Assembly: GCA_943789165.1 (NCBI GenBank) | Contig: CALSTB010000004.1 | Location: 124,001 to 188,000, forward strand | Source: an uncultured Bacteroidia bacterium | GTDB taxonomy: Bacteria; Bacteroidota; Bacteroidia; NS11-12g; UBA9320 | Length of the DNA: 64,000 nt | Reading direction: 5' to 3' | In this document: piece after piece, positions 43,739 to 53,502 of the stretch | Numbering within the stretch: position 1 is the stretch's first letter | Layout: each line of letters starts with the position of its first letter | Program-made: the position numbers and the translations under genes | The notes under the pieces: generated by a model | What the model saw: the letters and a program-made list of their open reading frames with translations, nothing else | What the model was told of the DNA's origin: nothing | Databases searched by the model: none

Positions 43739-44762
43739 GCTGCAATGCTTTAGATTTAAATTCTTGTATGGTTAGGTAGATAAAGGCTACCAAGGTCAAA
43801 CTACCAAATGTTACATGGGTTAATTGGGCTATAGCTGGAAAATCAAATCGTATGTTGAAAATTCCTGTTAAAGCTTGTACCGCAACTATGACCATTACCG
43901 CAAGTAGTATTAAACTGGTTTTTGGTCTTCTAGTGGTATTCTTATTCAGTACATACAAAGCAATGAGGACAACTCCCGTAACAATTGCCAAAACCCTATG
44001 CAGATTAAATACAGTGCCTAGTAACTCAAAGTTTGATAGTCCAATTTGTACACCAGCGTTTCCAAACCGATCAATGTGTTCTCTAACTGAAGTTCCAGAT
44101 AATAATTGAATCGTACTGATGAGTAATCCCAGTAATGTTAAAGCGGTAATGCCTTTTGAGGATACACCTTCAGCAGTTTTGTTCCAATAATAGGCAATCA
44201 TAAAACTCGCAATAGCAATAAAGGCAAGTACAAAATGAAGTGAAACAACACCTCCCAATAATTCTGTGTCAACCACCACTGAACCTAACCAACCGTTGAA
44301 TACAACGAATAGCACACCAAGTAAGGTGAATAGGGTAATGGCTTTTTTAGATTTCCAGAATTGGAGTGAAGAAACGGCAGCTAAAAGCGTCAATATACCA
44401 GTCAATGCGCCCCAAAGTCGGTTCACATATTCCGTATACGTTTTGCGTACGTTAAAAGCTTCAATCTCTGCATTGTTGGTCGACAACAACAGGGCTTCTG
44501 CTTTATTATTCCATCCGATATTTTGTAACAATTGTGCCAATCGGCTAACTTTTGCTTTTCTTTTTTCTAAATATTCTTTTTCAAAATTGTCCGGCAGTTG
44601 ATCAGCTGATGTGGGTGGAACCCATGTTCCAAAGCACTTAGGCCAATCGGGGCAACCCATTCCTGCTCCAGTTATTCGTACCAAGCCTCCTAAAAAAAAG
44701 AGGATGATAATGCCGATAATCGACAACGAACAAAACCGATTAAAGAATGCGGGTTTGAACAA
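43728..44762 (-). CDS. ctaA: Haem A synthase (COX15/CtaA)
   Basis: A 344-residue membrane protein with eight segments. Typical parts are GGLVRITGAGMGCPDWPKC, EYVNRLWGALTGIL, VSLHFVLAFIAIA, FNLHRVLAIVTGVV and QLTHVTFGSLTLVAF, containing the four haem-ligand His residues. It converts haem O to haem A for the aa3 oxidase. It starts right after cox1 (2-bp gap). Confidence 0.96.
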   Translation of the reverse strand: MFKPAFFNRFCSLSIIGIIILFFLGGLVRITGAGMGCPDWPKCFGTWVPPTSADQLPDNFEKEYLEKRKAKVSRLAQLLQNIGWNNKAEALLLSTNNAEIEAFNVRKTYTEYVNRLWGALTGILTLLAAVSSLQFWKSKKAITLFTLLGVLFVVFNGWLGSVVVDTELLGGVVSLHFVLAFIAIASFMIAYYWNKTAEGVSSKGITALTLLGLLISTIQLLSGTSVREHIDRFGNAGVQIGLSNFELLGTVFNLHRVLAIVTGVVLIALYVLNKNTTRRPKTSLILLAVMVIVAVQALTGIFNIRFDFPAIAQLTHVTFGSLTLVAFIYLTIQEFKSKALQHVD

Positions 44763-44764
44763 TT

Positions 44765-46639
44765 TTATGCTCTACCTAATCCAAACCAATTCTTCACTAA
44801 GGTGAAGAACATCGTGTTGCTCTCTTCAGGTTCTTTTTTTGCATCTGATGCTACTGGAGCTACAGGTGCAACATGTATTTCCTCGCCTTCTCCATCATGT
44901 GGAACGTTTTGAGGTATAAAGTCTGAATCTGCGTCAGGTAAACTGTAGTCGTAAGGCCAACGGTATACCGTTGGAATTTCACCTGGCCAGTTGCCATGCA
45001 AGTGCTCCACTGGAGCTGTCCATTCCAACGTATTTGCTCCCCAAGGGTTTTGCGAAGATTTCTCTCCTTTAAAGATACTTGAGAAGAAGTTGTATAAGAA
45101 TATCACCTGAGCCAATCCACCTAAGATCGCTGCTAACGTAATGAATACGTTTACGTCCAACCATGGTGCAAATTCTGGTAATATGTCAAATGTGTAATAA
45201 CGACGTGGTACACCTGCCAAACCTTGGAAGTGCATTGGGAAGAACACCATATAGGCTGAAATAAACGTCAACCAGAAATGGATGTATCCTAAAGTCTTGT
45301 TCATGGTACGACCAAACATTCTTGGGAACCAGTGATAGATACCAGCCATCATACCGAAAATTGCTGAACTACCCATTACCAAGTGGAAGTGAGCAACAAC
45401 AAAATAAGTGTCGTGTAATGAAATGTCTAGTGCTGCGTTTCCAAGGAAAAGTCCAGTTAAACCACCTGTAATAAAGAAGGAAACCAAACCAATCGCGAAC
45501 ATCATACCGTTCGTAAATCTTATACTACCTTTCCATAAAGTGGCCAGATAGTTAAAGGTTTTTACGGCAGATGGGACTGCGATAATCAGCGTCATGATTA
45601 AGAAGACCGTTCCTAAGAAAGGATTCATACCGGTAATAAACATGTGGTGACCCCAAACCAAGAACGACAGTACTGCAATTCCAATCAGAGAGATAACCAT
45701 CGCTGTATAACCGAAAATAGGCTTTCGAGCGTTCACCGAGATTACTTCAGAAGTAATACCCAGTGCAGGCATAATAATAATGTATACTTCTGGATGTCCT
45801 AAGAACCAGAATAAGTGCTGAAATAGAATCGGACTACCTCCAGATTGCTCTAGGGCGCCAACACCACCACCTAAGAAAATGTCAGATAAATAGAAACTTG
45901 TGCCTGCAAGTCGATCAAACATCAACAGCAAACCACCTCCTAATAATACTGGGAAAGACAAAAGACCCAAGATAGCCGTTAACAAGAATGCCCAAATGGT
46001 AAGAGGCATTCTGTTCATTGACATACCTTTTGTTCTCATGTTTAACACGGTTGTGATGTAGTTAATACCTCCCAATAATGCGGACACAATAAAGAGAATG
46101 ATGGCAATCAACCACAGCGTCATACCTAAACCAGAACCAGGCATTGCTTTCGCTAAGGCACTTAATGGAGGGTAAACAGTCCAACCACCAGACGCGGGCC
46201 CAGTAGAGATAAACATACTACTCATTAATACCACACTGGATAAAAAGAAGAACCAGTATGACAACATATTCATAAAAGGAGATGCCATATCACGGGCACC
46301 TACTTGTAATGGAATTAGTAAGTTTGAGAAGGTACCACTCAGTCCGGCTGTCAATACATAGAAAACCATAATTGTACCGTGAATGGTTACAAGTCCCATA
46401 TAAAATCCTGAATCTAATCGTCCTTCTGGTGCCCATTGGTCACCGAAAAGCCAATTCAGAATCGGGAAGCTGGTTTCTGGCCAGGCCAGTTGCAGTCTAA
46501 ACAAAATAGACATGGCTACACCCATAACACCCATGATAATTCCTGTAATCAGGAATTGCTTGGATATCATTTTATGGTCCATGCTGAAAACGTACTTCGA
46601 AATGAAGGTTTCTTTGTGATGTCCGTGATCGTTACTCAT
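44765..46639 (-). CDS. ctaD: Cytochrome c oxidase subunit I (aa3, type A1)
   Basis: A 624-residue catalytic subunit with 12 or more membrane segments. Haem and copper ligands are in FLGHPEVYIIIMPALG (with the cross-linked His-Tyr pair), WGHHMFITGM and HDTYFVVAHFHLVMG. The Tyr in HPEVY marks an A1-type oxidase with both proton channels. The C-terminus carries a long soluble stretch (~550-624) rich in Asp, Glu and Pro. It follows cox2 by 33 bp. Confidence 0.97.
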   Translation of the reverse strand: MSNDHGHHKETFISKYVFSMDHKMISKQFLITGIIMGVMGVAMSILFRLQLAWPETSFPILNWLFGDQWAPEGRLDSGFYMGLVTIHGTIMVFYVLTAGLSGTFSNLLIPLQVGARDMASPFMNMLSYWFFFLSSVVLMSSMFISTGPASGGWTVYPPLSALAKAMPGSGLGMTLWLIAIILFIVSALLGGINYITTVLNMRTKGMSMNRMPLTIWAFLLTAILGLLSFPVLLGGGLLLMFDRLAGTSFYLSDIFLGGGVGALEQSGGSPILFQHLFWFLGHPEVYIIIMPALGITSEVISVNARKPIFGYTAMVISLIGIAVLSFLVWGHHMFITGMNPFLGTVFLIMTLIIAVPSAVKTFNYLATLWKGSIRFTNGMMFAIGLVSFFITGGLTGLFLGNAALDISLHDTYFVVAHFHLVMGSSAIFGMMAGIYHWFPRMFGRTMNKTLGYIHFWLTFISAYMVFFPMHFQGLAGVPRRYYTFDILPEFAPWLDVNVFITLAAILGGLAQVIFLYNFFSSIFKGEKSSQNPWGANTLEWTAPVEHLHGNWPGEIPTVYRWPYDYSLPDADSDFIPQNVPHDGEGEEIHVAPVAPVASDAKKEPEESNTMFFTLVKNWFGLGRA

Positions 46640-46672
46640 CTTCGTATCGTTCTTTTTAAGATTTTAATTCAA

Positions 46673-48466
46673 TTAGTTTAAGGCCACTTCGCCAGAATGC
46701 TCAGTTGGTTCCTCTATTGGTGCTTCAACCGGCTCAGCAGTTTCAACTTCCTCTTTTACTTCTTCTTTTGCAAAAGTGGCTTTTTGATCGGCCATCCATT
46801 TGTCGTACTCTTCTTTTGTCTCAACAACAATTTTAATCTTCATGTTGTAGTGAGAATTACCACAGATTTTGTTACAAATAATGTGGTAGTCGAACTCAGG
46901 ATTGTTCAAGTCTAGTCGACGTTGTTTGGTAGTCGTAATAGGAGTGAAGGTAAACTGAGTTGGAATTCCAGGTACAACGTTCATTTGTGCTCTGAATTCT
47001 TTCATCAATGCACTATGAATTACGTCTCTTGATCTTAGCTTAAAGGTTATAGAGCTGTCTTTAATCAAATGGATTTCGTCTGAAATGATGTCGTCATTAC
47101 CTGCAGCAGAGTACAAAGGAGCTTCACCAGACAACGACAACTTGATTCGTTTAATCTGCGTGTTTCTTCTTCTTATTTGAAGGTCGTAGAACGACGCTTC
47201 TTTACCAGACTCAATATCGTCAATCAACTTTTTGTGATTTTTCAAGTCTTTACCAACTCGACCACCTAAAGTAGATTTTAGTTCACCTAGTTTTTCAGGT
47301 AAACCTGCTTTGGCTTCTTCGTAGTATTTCAAATCAGCTTCAAGTTCTGCAAGAATTTCTTTTGCCTTCCAAGGTATGGCAATACCCAATGGATTCGATT
47401 TCTCAGAAATTAAGTTATGACTTGAGTTTCCTAAGGCGCCGTCAGCACCAGGGTATCTTACTTGCCATGCAAATTGCTGAGCAAACACTTCAATCTGTGC
47501 AGTGCTTGCACTTGGCTTTTCGTTAATGTTATTCCACGCTTTTAATCCACCCAATACCAGAATTGTTAAAACGACCGCTGGAATGGCAGTCCAAATCATT
47601 TCTAATTTGTCGTTGTGTGGATAGTGTAATGCTTTAACACCTTTTTTGGCTCGGTATTTAAATGAGAACCAGAACAAGCAAATTTGTGTAACAAAGAACA
47701 CGAAGCCTGTGATGATGAAGGTGATTTTCATCATATTGTCCAGCTCACCACCGTGTGCTGAAGATGCGTTTGATAATAATACGTATTTGCTATGAATCGA
47801 TAATTCATATAAGCCCGCAATCATTCCAACAATTAGGAAGATCAACATTAAGGCTGCGTTTACGTTGTTCCAAGGAATTACTTCTCTTCCTGTAAGCTTA
47901 CCAACGATGTCAATGGTTTTGATGATCAATACCACAACGATGAATACCAACAATGACAAGAAGAATAAGATCTTGTTTGTTTTGTTGAATAAGCCTTCAT
48001 CTACAACAGGTGTTTCACCACCGCCGTCAACCACAACAGGAGCAACCGGACCGTTCTCAGTGTAAATCAAGATCGACTTGATTTGGTCGTCGGTTAAATC
48101 AGCAAACACATTCATTGCTGTTCCGTTGTACTCATTGTAAATGGCAATCGCATCCGCGTCTCCAGATTGACGAAGTTCGTTGTTGTTTCTAATCCAACTT
48201 ATCAACCAATCCATTTCTCGACGCTCGGTTACGCCAGCAAGAGCTGGACCGGTAGTTCTGCGGTCTAATTGGTGACAAGACTGACATTTTGCCTTGAACA
48301 ATTTTTCCCCAGCTACTACCACCTCTTCGGAAACAGGTAGACCAGTTGCACTGGTTTGGATTTTTAATGCTGCAAAACCTTGCAGAGATGTTAGAACGAG
48401 CAAAAATGCGAACGCGCTCGTTTTAAGAAAATGTAATCGCATACTTTTAGATGAAAAGTTTTTCAT
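46673..48466 (-). CDS. ctaC: Cytochrome c oxidase subunit II with N-terminal cytochrome c domain
   Basis: A 597-residue protein. A signal peptide (~10-33) is followed by a class I cytochrome c domain with CQSCH at 61-65 and probable axial Met118. Two membrane segments (~166-183, ~204-222) come before the usual Cox2 pair (~248-266, ~293-311). The CuA domain holds His484, Cys531, Cys535, His539 and Met542 (CNKICGNSHYNM), so the copper site is intact. Residues ~365-445 form a charged, probably coiled-coil insert between strands of the CuA domain. The C-terminal ~30 residues are Glu/Pro-rich. First gene of the oxidase operon, with a -7 element 65 bp upstream. Confidence 0.95.
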   Translation of the reverse strand: MKNFSSKSMRLHFLKTSAFAFLLVLTSLQGFAALKIQTSATGLPVSEEVVVAGEKLFKAKCQSCHQLDRRTTGPALAGVTERREMDWLISWIRNNNELRQSGDADAIAIYNEYNGTAMNVFADLTDDQIKSILIYTENGPVAPVVVDGGGETPVVDEGLFNKTNKILFFLSLLVFIVVVLIIKTIDIVGKLTGREVIPWNNVNAALMLIFLIVGMIAGLYELSIHSKYVLLSNASSAHGGELDNMMKITFIITGFVFFVTQICLFWFSFKYRAKKGVKALHYPHNDKLEMIWTAIPAVVLTILVLGGLKAWNNINEKPSASTAQIEVFAQQFAWQVRYPGADGALGNSSHNLISEKSNPLGIAIPWKAKEILAELEADLKYYEEAKAGLPEKLGELKSTLGGRVGKDLKNHKKLIDDIESGKEASFYDLQIRRRNTQIKRIKLSLSGEAPLYSAAGNDDIISDEIHLIKDSSITFKLRSRDVIHSALMKEFRAQMNVVPGIPTQFTFTPITTTKQRRLDLNNPEFDYHIICNKICGNSHYNMKIKIVVETKEEYDKWMADQKATFAKEEVKEEVETAEPVEAPIEEPTEHSGEVALN

Positions 48467-48531
48467 TAACCTCTTATTATCAGGGATTTACGCTAGACGC
48501 AATACGTCCTTTGCCTTCCCTCCAATTTTGG

Positions 48532-48539
48532 CAAAAATA
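48532..48539 (-). promoter_or_regulatory. -7 element of the cytochrome oxidase operon
   Basis: Minus-strand bases read TATTTTTG, with a TTG 23 bp upstream as possible -33 part. The start codon of cox2 is 65 bp downstream. Confidence 0.5.
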
Positions 48540-48633
48540 AGGCGTTTTTAAAAAGAATAAAGCAATTGTTTTCCCCAGTTCAGAGGAGGCATTTATTTAG
48601 AAAGAATACAAATTGAACCAGTGGCTTTGTTAA

Positions 48634-48664
48634 AACAAAAAGGGAATCCTAAGATTCCCCTTTC
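48634..48664 (-). terminator. Minus-strand terminator after the 222-residue barrel gene
   Basis: On the minus strand a stem GGGAATC / GATTCCC followed by TTTTTGTTTT. It lies about 185 bp after the stop codon at 48850. In the 383-bp gap 48467-48849 I see only this and the oxidase promoter. Confidence 0.8.
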
Positions 48665-48849
48665 GTAACCAAAAACTAAAACTGAAATTTAATTTACCAC
48701 TATTAAACTTGTTTTGTAAATGCTATGACTAGCATTCGCATATAAGAACGATTTAACGTATCAAAGGTTGTAAGGTTCACGTCATTAGATTGTCTAGTTT
48801 AAGACATGTAAAATGACGATGTGAAATCTTGTCGGAAAAGAGGTGACTT

Positions 48850-49506
48850 TTATGGAATTCGAACAACAGCGCCTAACCCAATAATGTTAGGTGCGCCCAA
48901 GTTTAATTCAAAATTGAGTCCAATTTGTTCGGTTGGATAGAAACGAACACCAAATACAGTAAGCGAAAAAATGGGTCTGGTTTGCAATAAGTTATCAAAA
49001 ACGTCAAATTGTCCAGAAGTTGATTCAATGGTTTTGTTCCAAAATAGCACACCCATCCTGGCTCCCGAGTATAAATCCGCTCGTGGGCTTTTACCATAAT
49101 GGATTTTGGTAGTAAACCCGAATGTATTTCGTCGTAAGTTAAAGTCGACTTGCTCAGTCATCAACTGACTGTCCGTGTTTTGATACGTAAAGTCTGTACT
49201 TCCATGTCGACGCTGTGTGGATACGAAGCCTCCAATACTCCAACGATCAGAAAGTCCATAATCGAAACTTAACACCAAGGCACGACCACCAGAAATAGTG
49301 GAATTGTTGATTTCAAAAAAATTGTTGTTTGTGTCTAGATCAATTTCTTCGTCACTTCCAATAATGACGTCCATTGCTCCACCGACTAAACTAAGACCAG
49401 CATCGGCGGTAATGACTTTTTCACCCAAACTAGTTTGTGCATTTGCTCGAACACTTTGCAAACTAATGCAAGCAACCAACGCGATGTAGTGAATAGGCTT
49501 TAACAT
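48850..49506 (-). CDS. Small outer-membrane beta-barrel protein
   Basis: A 218-residue protein with a signal peptide (~1-24, ending ANAQ). The remainder has barrel-type strands with many Gly and aromatic residues (ALVLSFDYGLSDRWSIGGFVS, FNLRRNTFGFTTKIHYG) and ends IIGLGAVVRIP. The family is not named, but it resembles small OmpW/OprF-like porin-type barrels. I chose ATG 49506 over TTG 49518. It is 27 bp downstream of the CvfB-like gene. Confidence 0.8.
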   Translation of the reverse strand: MLKPIHYIALVACISLQSVRANAQTSLGEKVITADAGLSLVGGAMDVIIGSDEEIDLDTNNNFFEINNSTISGGRALVLSFDYGLSDRWSIGGFVSTQRRHGSTDFTYQNTDSQLMTEQVDFNLRRNTFGFTTKIHYGKSPRADLYSGARMGVLFWNKTIESTSGQFDVFDNLLQTRPIFSLTVFGVRFYPTEQIGLNFELNLGAPNIIGLGAVVRIP

Positions 49507-49545
49507 ATGGTATTGCAAACTACTAAAAAAAAGACAACAATGTAA

Positions 49546-50379
49546 TTAAGACACCAATTGAATTGCAGTGGGTTCAACCGTAATGAGCCTCTTTTTATAA
49601 AGACTACCAGCGGCCTTTTTAAAATTCTTTTTACTCATTTGGAGTAATTCATAGATTCTTTCAGGCGCCGACTTGTCGCCAACAGGAAGTTTACCACCAT
49701 TGGCTTCTAATGTATCCAACAACTTTTGCTCAAAAGCATCGATGTTTTCATACCCTGTAGGTTGCAACCGAACATCTATCTTGTCATCTTCCCGAAGCTT
49801 ATATATGTATCCCTTTTTCTTGTCGCCTAATCTGACTTTTTCAAAGACTTCGTTTTCATAAATCAAACCAGCGTACGTGTTGTTAATGATTACGTTGATA
49901 CCTAGATCTGTGCGTGGACCAATCAGTACGTCGACTTCCTCATTTTCTTCTAAATCGATAAAATCACGTTTAACAAACTTGTTTGTTTTACAACTCGCTA
50001 CCAATCGGTTGGTCACTTCATCTAGATATACATAGACCAATACTTGTCGACCAACTACCAAGTTTTGGTTTTGTTCTTTATAAGGTACCAGCAATTCTTT
50101 TTCAAGGCCCATTTCTAAAAATGCACCAAAACTCGATACGTCATTAACAGTTAATACGGCAAACTCACCTGGCAATGCCAAGGGTTTAAGCGTGGTAGCA
50201 ATGGGTCTGTCTTCAGAGTCTTTGTACACAAACACTTCAATTGAACCGTCAACTTCCAACCCTTCTGGAATGTATTTTATAGGGAGTAAGATTTCATTCC
50301 CTTTTAAATCGCCAAGAAACATCCCAACACTGGTGTCTCTTAAAACCGTTAAGTGGTGATACTGGCCTACTTCGAGCAT
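49546..50379 (-). CDS. S1-type RNA-binding protein, CvfB/YitL-like
   Basis: A 277-residue protein with several S1-like OB-fold segments (VGMFLGDLKGNEILLP, VNDVSSFGAFLEMGLEKELLVP, GIN VIINNTYAGLI) and a C-terminal winged-helix part (PERIYELLQMSKKNFKKAAG, SLYKKRLI). The CvfB family regulates gene expression at the RNA level, as known in Staphylococcus. It overlaps the glycosyltransferase end by 13 bp. Confidence 0.88.
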   Translation of the reverse strand: MLEVGQYHHLTVLRDTSVGMFLGDLKGNEILLPIKYIPEGLEVDGSIEVFVYKDSEDRPIATTLKPLALPGEFAVLTVNDVSSFGAFLEMGLEKELLVPYKEQNQNLVVGRQVLVYVYLDEVTNRLVASCKTNKFVKRDFIDLEENEEVDVLIGPRTDLGINVIINNTYAGLIYENEVFEKVRLGDKKKGYIYKLREDDKIDVRLQPTGYENIDAFEQKLLDTLEANGGKLPVGDKSAPERIYELLQMSKKNFKKAAGSLYKKRLITVEPTAIQLVS

Positions 50380-51461
50380 ATCTTTTGGTATAAGGTATTG
50401 TGGTCGGCTAAAATTTTTCTATTGCTAAAGAGTTCTAACCGATCTGGTATTGCCGCTTCTAGTTTGTCCGCTATTCCAGATTTGTCAAAGGTAAGAAGCG
50501 CTTCATTGATACTGTCTGTTTCTGTTGGATTAAAATACAAACCAGCATCATTTGCAATTTCTTGCATGCAACTTTGTTCACTTGTTAGTACAGGAGTTCC
50601 ACACGCCAAACTTTCGAGTACTGGAATGCCAAATCCTTCATAAAGACTTGGGAAAATACTGGCCTCAGCCAAACGATATACGTTGGGTAGGTCTCGAGAA
50701 GGCACGTCTGATAGTATTTTAACTCTGTTGCCAAGTTGGTTGGCGTCAATAAACTGTTCAACCTCCGCGAAAGTATCACCTGGTTTGCCGACTAAAACAA
50801 TTGGGTAGCCATCAGGATGTCCTTGTTTTAACGCTTTTAATAAGGTCAAATGGTTTTTTCGTTGTTCGAACTTACTTACCATCACCAGAAATTTCTCTGG
50901 TAATTGATATCGTTCGCGTGTTTTTGCCAAGTCAGTCTCACTCGTAGGGACATAAAACAACGGGTCACAATCTTGGTAGATTACCTGAATGGGAATGTCT
51001 TCATCAGGCATGATCTTGATTAAATCCCGTTTTGTTTGTTCACTCGTAGCAATAATTGCGTCGGCACTTCTGAGTGCATTGTCTGTTTTGTGAGCGTATA
51101 TCAGTCGATCTATGGTTTTATAATATTGTGGGTATTTCATGAAAATTAAATCATGAATAGTGACCACCATCTTTGTTTTTTTTGGTCGTGTGTAAGGCAA
51201 CTCTGCACTTAAGCCGTGATATACATCGAGCTGCTGGCGTTGTATGTCTTTTGATATTCCAAACTGTCGCCACAAGGGACGAAGTTTTGGTTTTTTGATA
51301 ATGTTAGCGGCTGATTTGGGAAGTTCTGAAGGCTTAGAATCGAACAGATAATAGCTATGTTCTGGGTACAGTTCGATTAGACCGTTGACTAGGGTACGCG
51401 CATAATTTCCCAATCCTGTTTGGTTGTGAAAATACCGTTTTGCATCAAAGCCAATTCGCAT
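50367..51461 (-). CDS. Glycosyltransferase family 4 (GT-B fold)
   Basis: A 364-residue GT-B enzyme: N-terminal Gly-rich acceptor part (GFDAKRYFHNQTGLGNYART), VTIHDLIFM, then a C-terminal donor part with the EX7E-type segment SLYEGFGIPVLESLACGTPV. It moves a sugar to a glycan or lipid acceptor; sugar and acceptor are not known. A TATGTTTG -7 element ends 4 bp before the ATG. Confidence 0.92.
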   Translation of the reverse strand: MRIGFDAKRYFHNQTGLGNYARTLVNGLIELYPEHSYYLFDSKPSELPKSAANIIKKPKLRPLWRQFGISKDIQRQQLDVYHGLSAELPYTRPKKTKMVVTIHDLIFMKYPQYYKTIDRLIYAHKTDNALRSADAIIATSEQTKRDLIKIMPDEDIPIQVIYQDCDPLFYVPTSETDLAKTRERYQLPEKFLVMVSKFEQRKNHLTLLKALKQGHPDGYPIVLVGKPGDTFAEVEQFIDANQLGNRVKILSDVPSRDLPNVYRLAEASIFPSLYEGFGIPVLESLACGTPVLTSEQSCMQEIANDAGLYFNPTETDSINEALLTFDKSGIADKLEAAIPDRLELFSNRKILADHNTLYQKICSK

Positions 51462-51465
51462 GGCG

Positions 51466-51473
51466 CAAACATA
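51466..51473 (-). promoter_or_regulatory. -7 element of the glycosyltransferase gene
   Basis: Minus-strand bases read TATGTTTG (TAnnTTTG), ending 4 bp before the ATG. This implies a very short or absent leader. Confidence 0.5.
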
Positions 51474-51707
51474 ATTAATGATTTAGGATTAAGTGTATTT
51501 CGATGATGAGTGTTCATCTATTTCAAACCAAGCACACCCAGGCGTATGGAGTTTTGGTGAATAGACGAAGGAGGTGGGACGCATGACGTAAGAAAAAGTA
51601 GCAAAAAAACATGTGGCCCAGTTCCACTCCTAACGTCGCTCAATCTGAGTGACGACATAGCAAGATGCCTAGAACAATTAAAAATTAAACATTAAAAATT
51701 TAGAATT

Positions 51708-51729
51708 GAATTGACCTTTCGGTCAATTC
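51708..51729 (-). terminator. Perfect hairpin terminator at the end of dapD
   Basis: Arms GAATTGACC / GGTCAATTC with a 4-nt loop. The hairpin begins in the dapD stop codon and, on the minus strand, is followed by an AT-rich run with TTTTT. The gap 51474-51707 upstream of it holds only an attaaaaatt-type repeat (51676-51700). Confidence 0.75.
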
Positions 51730-52544
51730 TACACCGCCACATCAAACTCGCGTAATGCTGAGTTTAAACTGGTCTTTTTATCCGTGCTTTCTTTGCGCTG
51801 ACCAATAATCAACGCCACAGGAACTTGGTATTCGCCCGCAGGGAATTTCTTTGTTCGCATACCCGGAATTACCACAGAACGAGGTGGCACATATCCCTTG
51901 TATTCTTTTGGCTCGCTTCCGCTTACATCAATAATCTTGGTCGACATAGTCAAGGTAACACCAGCACCAACTACAGCTTCAGACCCAATATGTACGCCTT
52001 CAACAATGATAGATCTAGAACCAATAAAACAGTTGTCTTCGATAATAACCGGAGCCGCTTGTACGGGTTCAAGTACACCACCAATACCAACGCCACCCGA
52101 CAGATGCACATTTTTGCCAATCTGCGCACAGCTACCTACTGTTGCCCATGTGTCCACCATAGAACCGGAATCAACAAAGGCGCCAATGTTGACATAACTT
52201 GGCATTAGAACTACTCCCGGAGCGATGTAACTGCCATATCTTGCAACGGCATGAGGAACCACACGAATGCCCAATTCTTTGTAATTCTTTTTAAGTTCCA
52301 TTTTGTCATGAAACTCCATTGTTCCTGCATGACTCACCGCCATTGTTTGAATGGGGAAGTATAAAATAACGGCTTTTTTAACCCAGTCGTTCACAACCCA
52401 ACCGTCTGCGGATGGAGAGGCACAACGTAAAGCACCAGAATCCAAATCGGCAATCACCGAACGAATAAGTTCCTTACTTGAGGCTTCTTTTAATAATTCT
52501 CTATTGTCCCAAAGGGATTCAATCTGACTTTGTCTATTATCCAT
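51729..52544 (-). CDS. dapD: Tetrahydrodipicolinate N-succinyltransferase
   Basis: A 271-residue left-handed beta-helix acyltransferase in lysine/diaminopimelate synthesis. The hexapeptide repeats are clear ([59 protein letters not shown]) as is the catalytic [19 protein letters not shown] core. The ATG at 52544 is used; a frame reaching 52556 starts only with TTG. It overlaps the transketolase C-terminal gene by 8 bp. Confidence 0.97.
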   Translation of the reverse strand: MDNRQSQIESLWDNRELLKEASSKELIRSVIADLDSGALRCASPSADGWVVNDWVKKAVILYFPIQTMAVSHAGTMEFHDKMELKKNYKELGIRVVPHAVARYGSYIAPGVVLMPSYVNIGAFVDSGSMVDTWATVGSCAQIGKNVHLSGGVGIGGVLEPVQAAPVIIEDNCFIGSRSIIVEGVHIGSEAVVGAGVTLTMSTKIIDVSGSEPKEYKGYVPPRSVVIPGMRTKKFPAGEYQVPVALIIGQRKESTDKKTSLNSALREFDVAV

Positions 52545-53496
52545 TTTTACGTGCAATCACTTTTTGAACAGCTTCAACGATGTTCACAGTACCTAAACCA
52601 TATTTGTCTAATAATTGTTCAGGCTTACCACTTTCTCCAAATTGATCATTTACCGCTACCATTTCAACAGGTGTTGGATTGTTTCGTGCCAACAACTGAC
52701 AAACAGAATCACCTAACCCACCATTCATTTGATGTTCTTCGGCTGTTACTACACACTTTGTTTTGGCAACCGACTTCAAAATAGCTGCATCATCCAAAGG
52801 TTTAATCGTATGGATGTTTATTAATTCAACAGAAATACCTTTTTGTTCCAATTCGTTTGCTGCTTCCATCGCTTTCCAAACCAAATGTCCTGTGGCAAAA
52901 ATGGTCACATCAGTACCTTCTTGAATGGTCCAAGCTTTTCCAATTTCAAATTTTTGATTTGGATCGGTAAACACAGGCCATTTCGGTCGACCAAATCTTA
53001 AATAACAAGGTCCGTGATGGTCTGCAATTGCAATAGTTGCTGCTTTTGTTTGGTTGTAATCACATGGATTGATGACTACCATATTGGGTAACATCTTCAT
53101 CAAACCTAAGTCTTCCAAAATTTGATGCGTTGCGCCATCTTCACCCAGTGTTAAGCCTGCGTGAGACGCACAGATTTTCACATTCTTTTCTGAGTATGCA
53201 ACCGATTGTCGGATTTGATCGTATACACGACCTGTCGAAAAGTTCGCAAACGTGCCTGTGAACGGAATCTTTCCTCCAGTGGCCAATCCTGCTGCCATAC
53301 CAATCATGTTGGCTTCGGCAATACCCGCTTGAAAAAAGCGCTCTGGAAATTCCTTTTCGAAGGCATCCATTTTAAGCGACCCAGTTAAGTCGGCGCATAA
53401 CGCAACCACTTCTGGGTTGGTTCTGCCTAATTCAAGCAGCCCAGCTCCGAATCCGGAACGGGTGTCTTTTTTTTCTAAAACTTCAGTGTTGACCAT
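52537..53496 (-). CDS. Transketolase, C-terminal subunit
   Basis: A 319-residue half of a split transketolase. It contains the pyrimidine-binding domain (residues ~10-175, with [29 protein letters not shown]) and the C-terminal domain. The usual catalytic Glu is in the [18 protein letters not shown] segment. It works with the N-terminal subunit at 54912-55757, but a vWA gene stands between the two. It overlaps dapD. Confidence 0.95.
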   Translation of the reverse strand: MVNTEVLEKKDTRSGFGAGLLELGRTNPEVVALCADLTGSLKMDAFEKEFPERFFQAGIAEANMIGMAAGLATGGKIPFTGTFANFSTGRVYDQIRQSVAYSEKNVKICASHAGLTLGEDGATHQILEDLGLMKMLPNMVVINPCDYNQTKAATIAIADHHGPCYLRFGRPKWPVFTDPNQKFEIGKAWTIQEGTDVTIFATGHLVWKAMEAANELEQKGISVELINIHTIKPLDDAAILKSVAKTKCVVTAEEHQMNGGLGDSVCQLLARNNPTPVEMVAVNDQFGESGKPEQLLDKYGLGTVNIVEAVQKVIARKNG

Positions 53497-53502
53497 TAAT
53501 TG

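Noticed and set aside
48467..48849. A small gene or RNA between the cytochrome oxidase operon and the barrel gene.
   Set aside because: Only the promoter element and one terminator hairpin were seen; no open frame or recognisable RNA.
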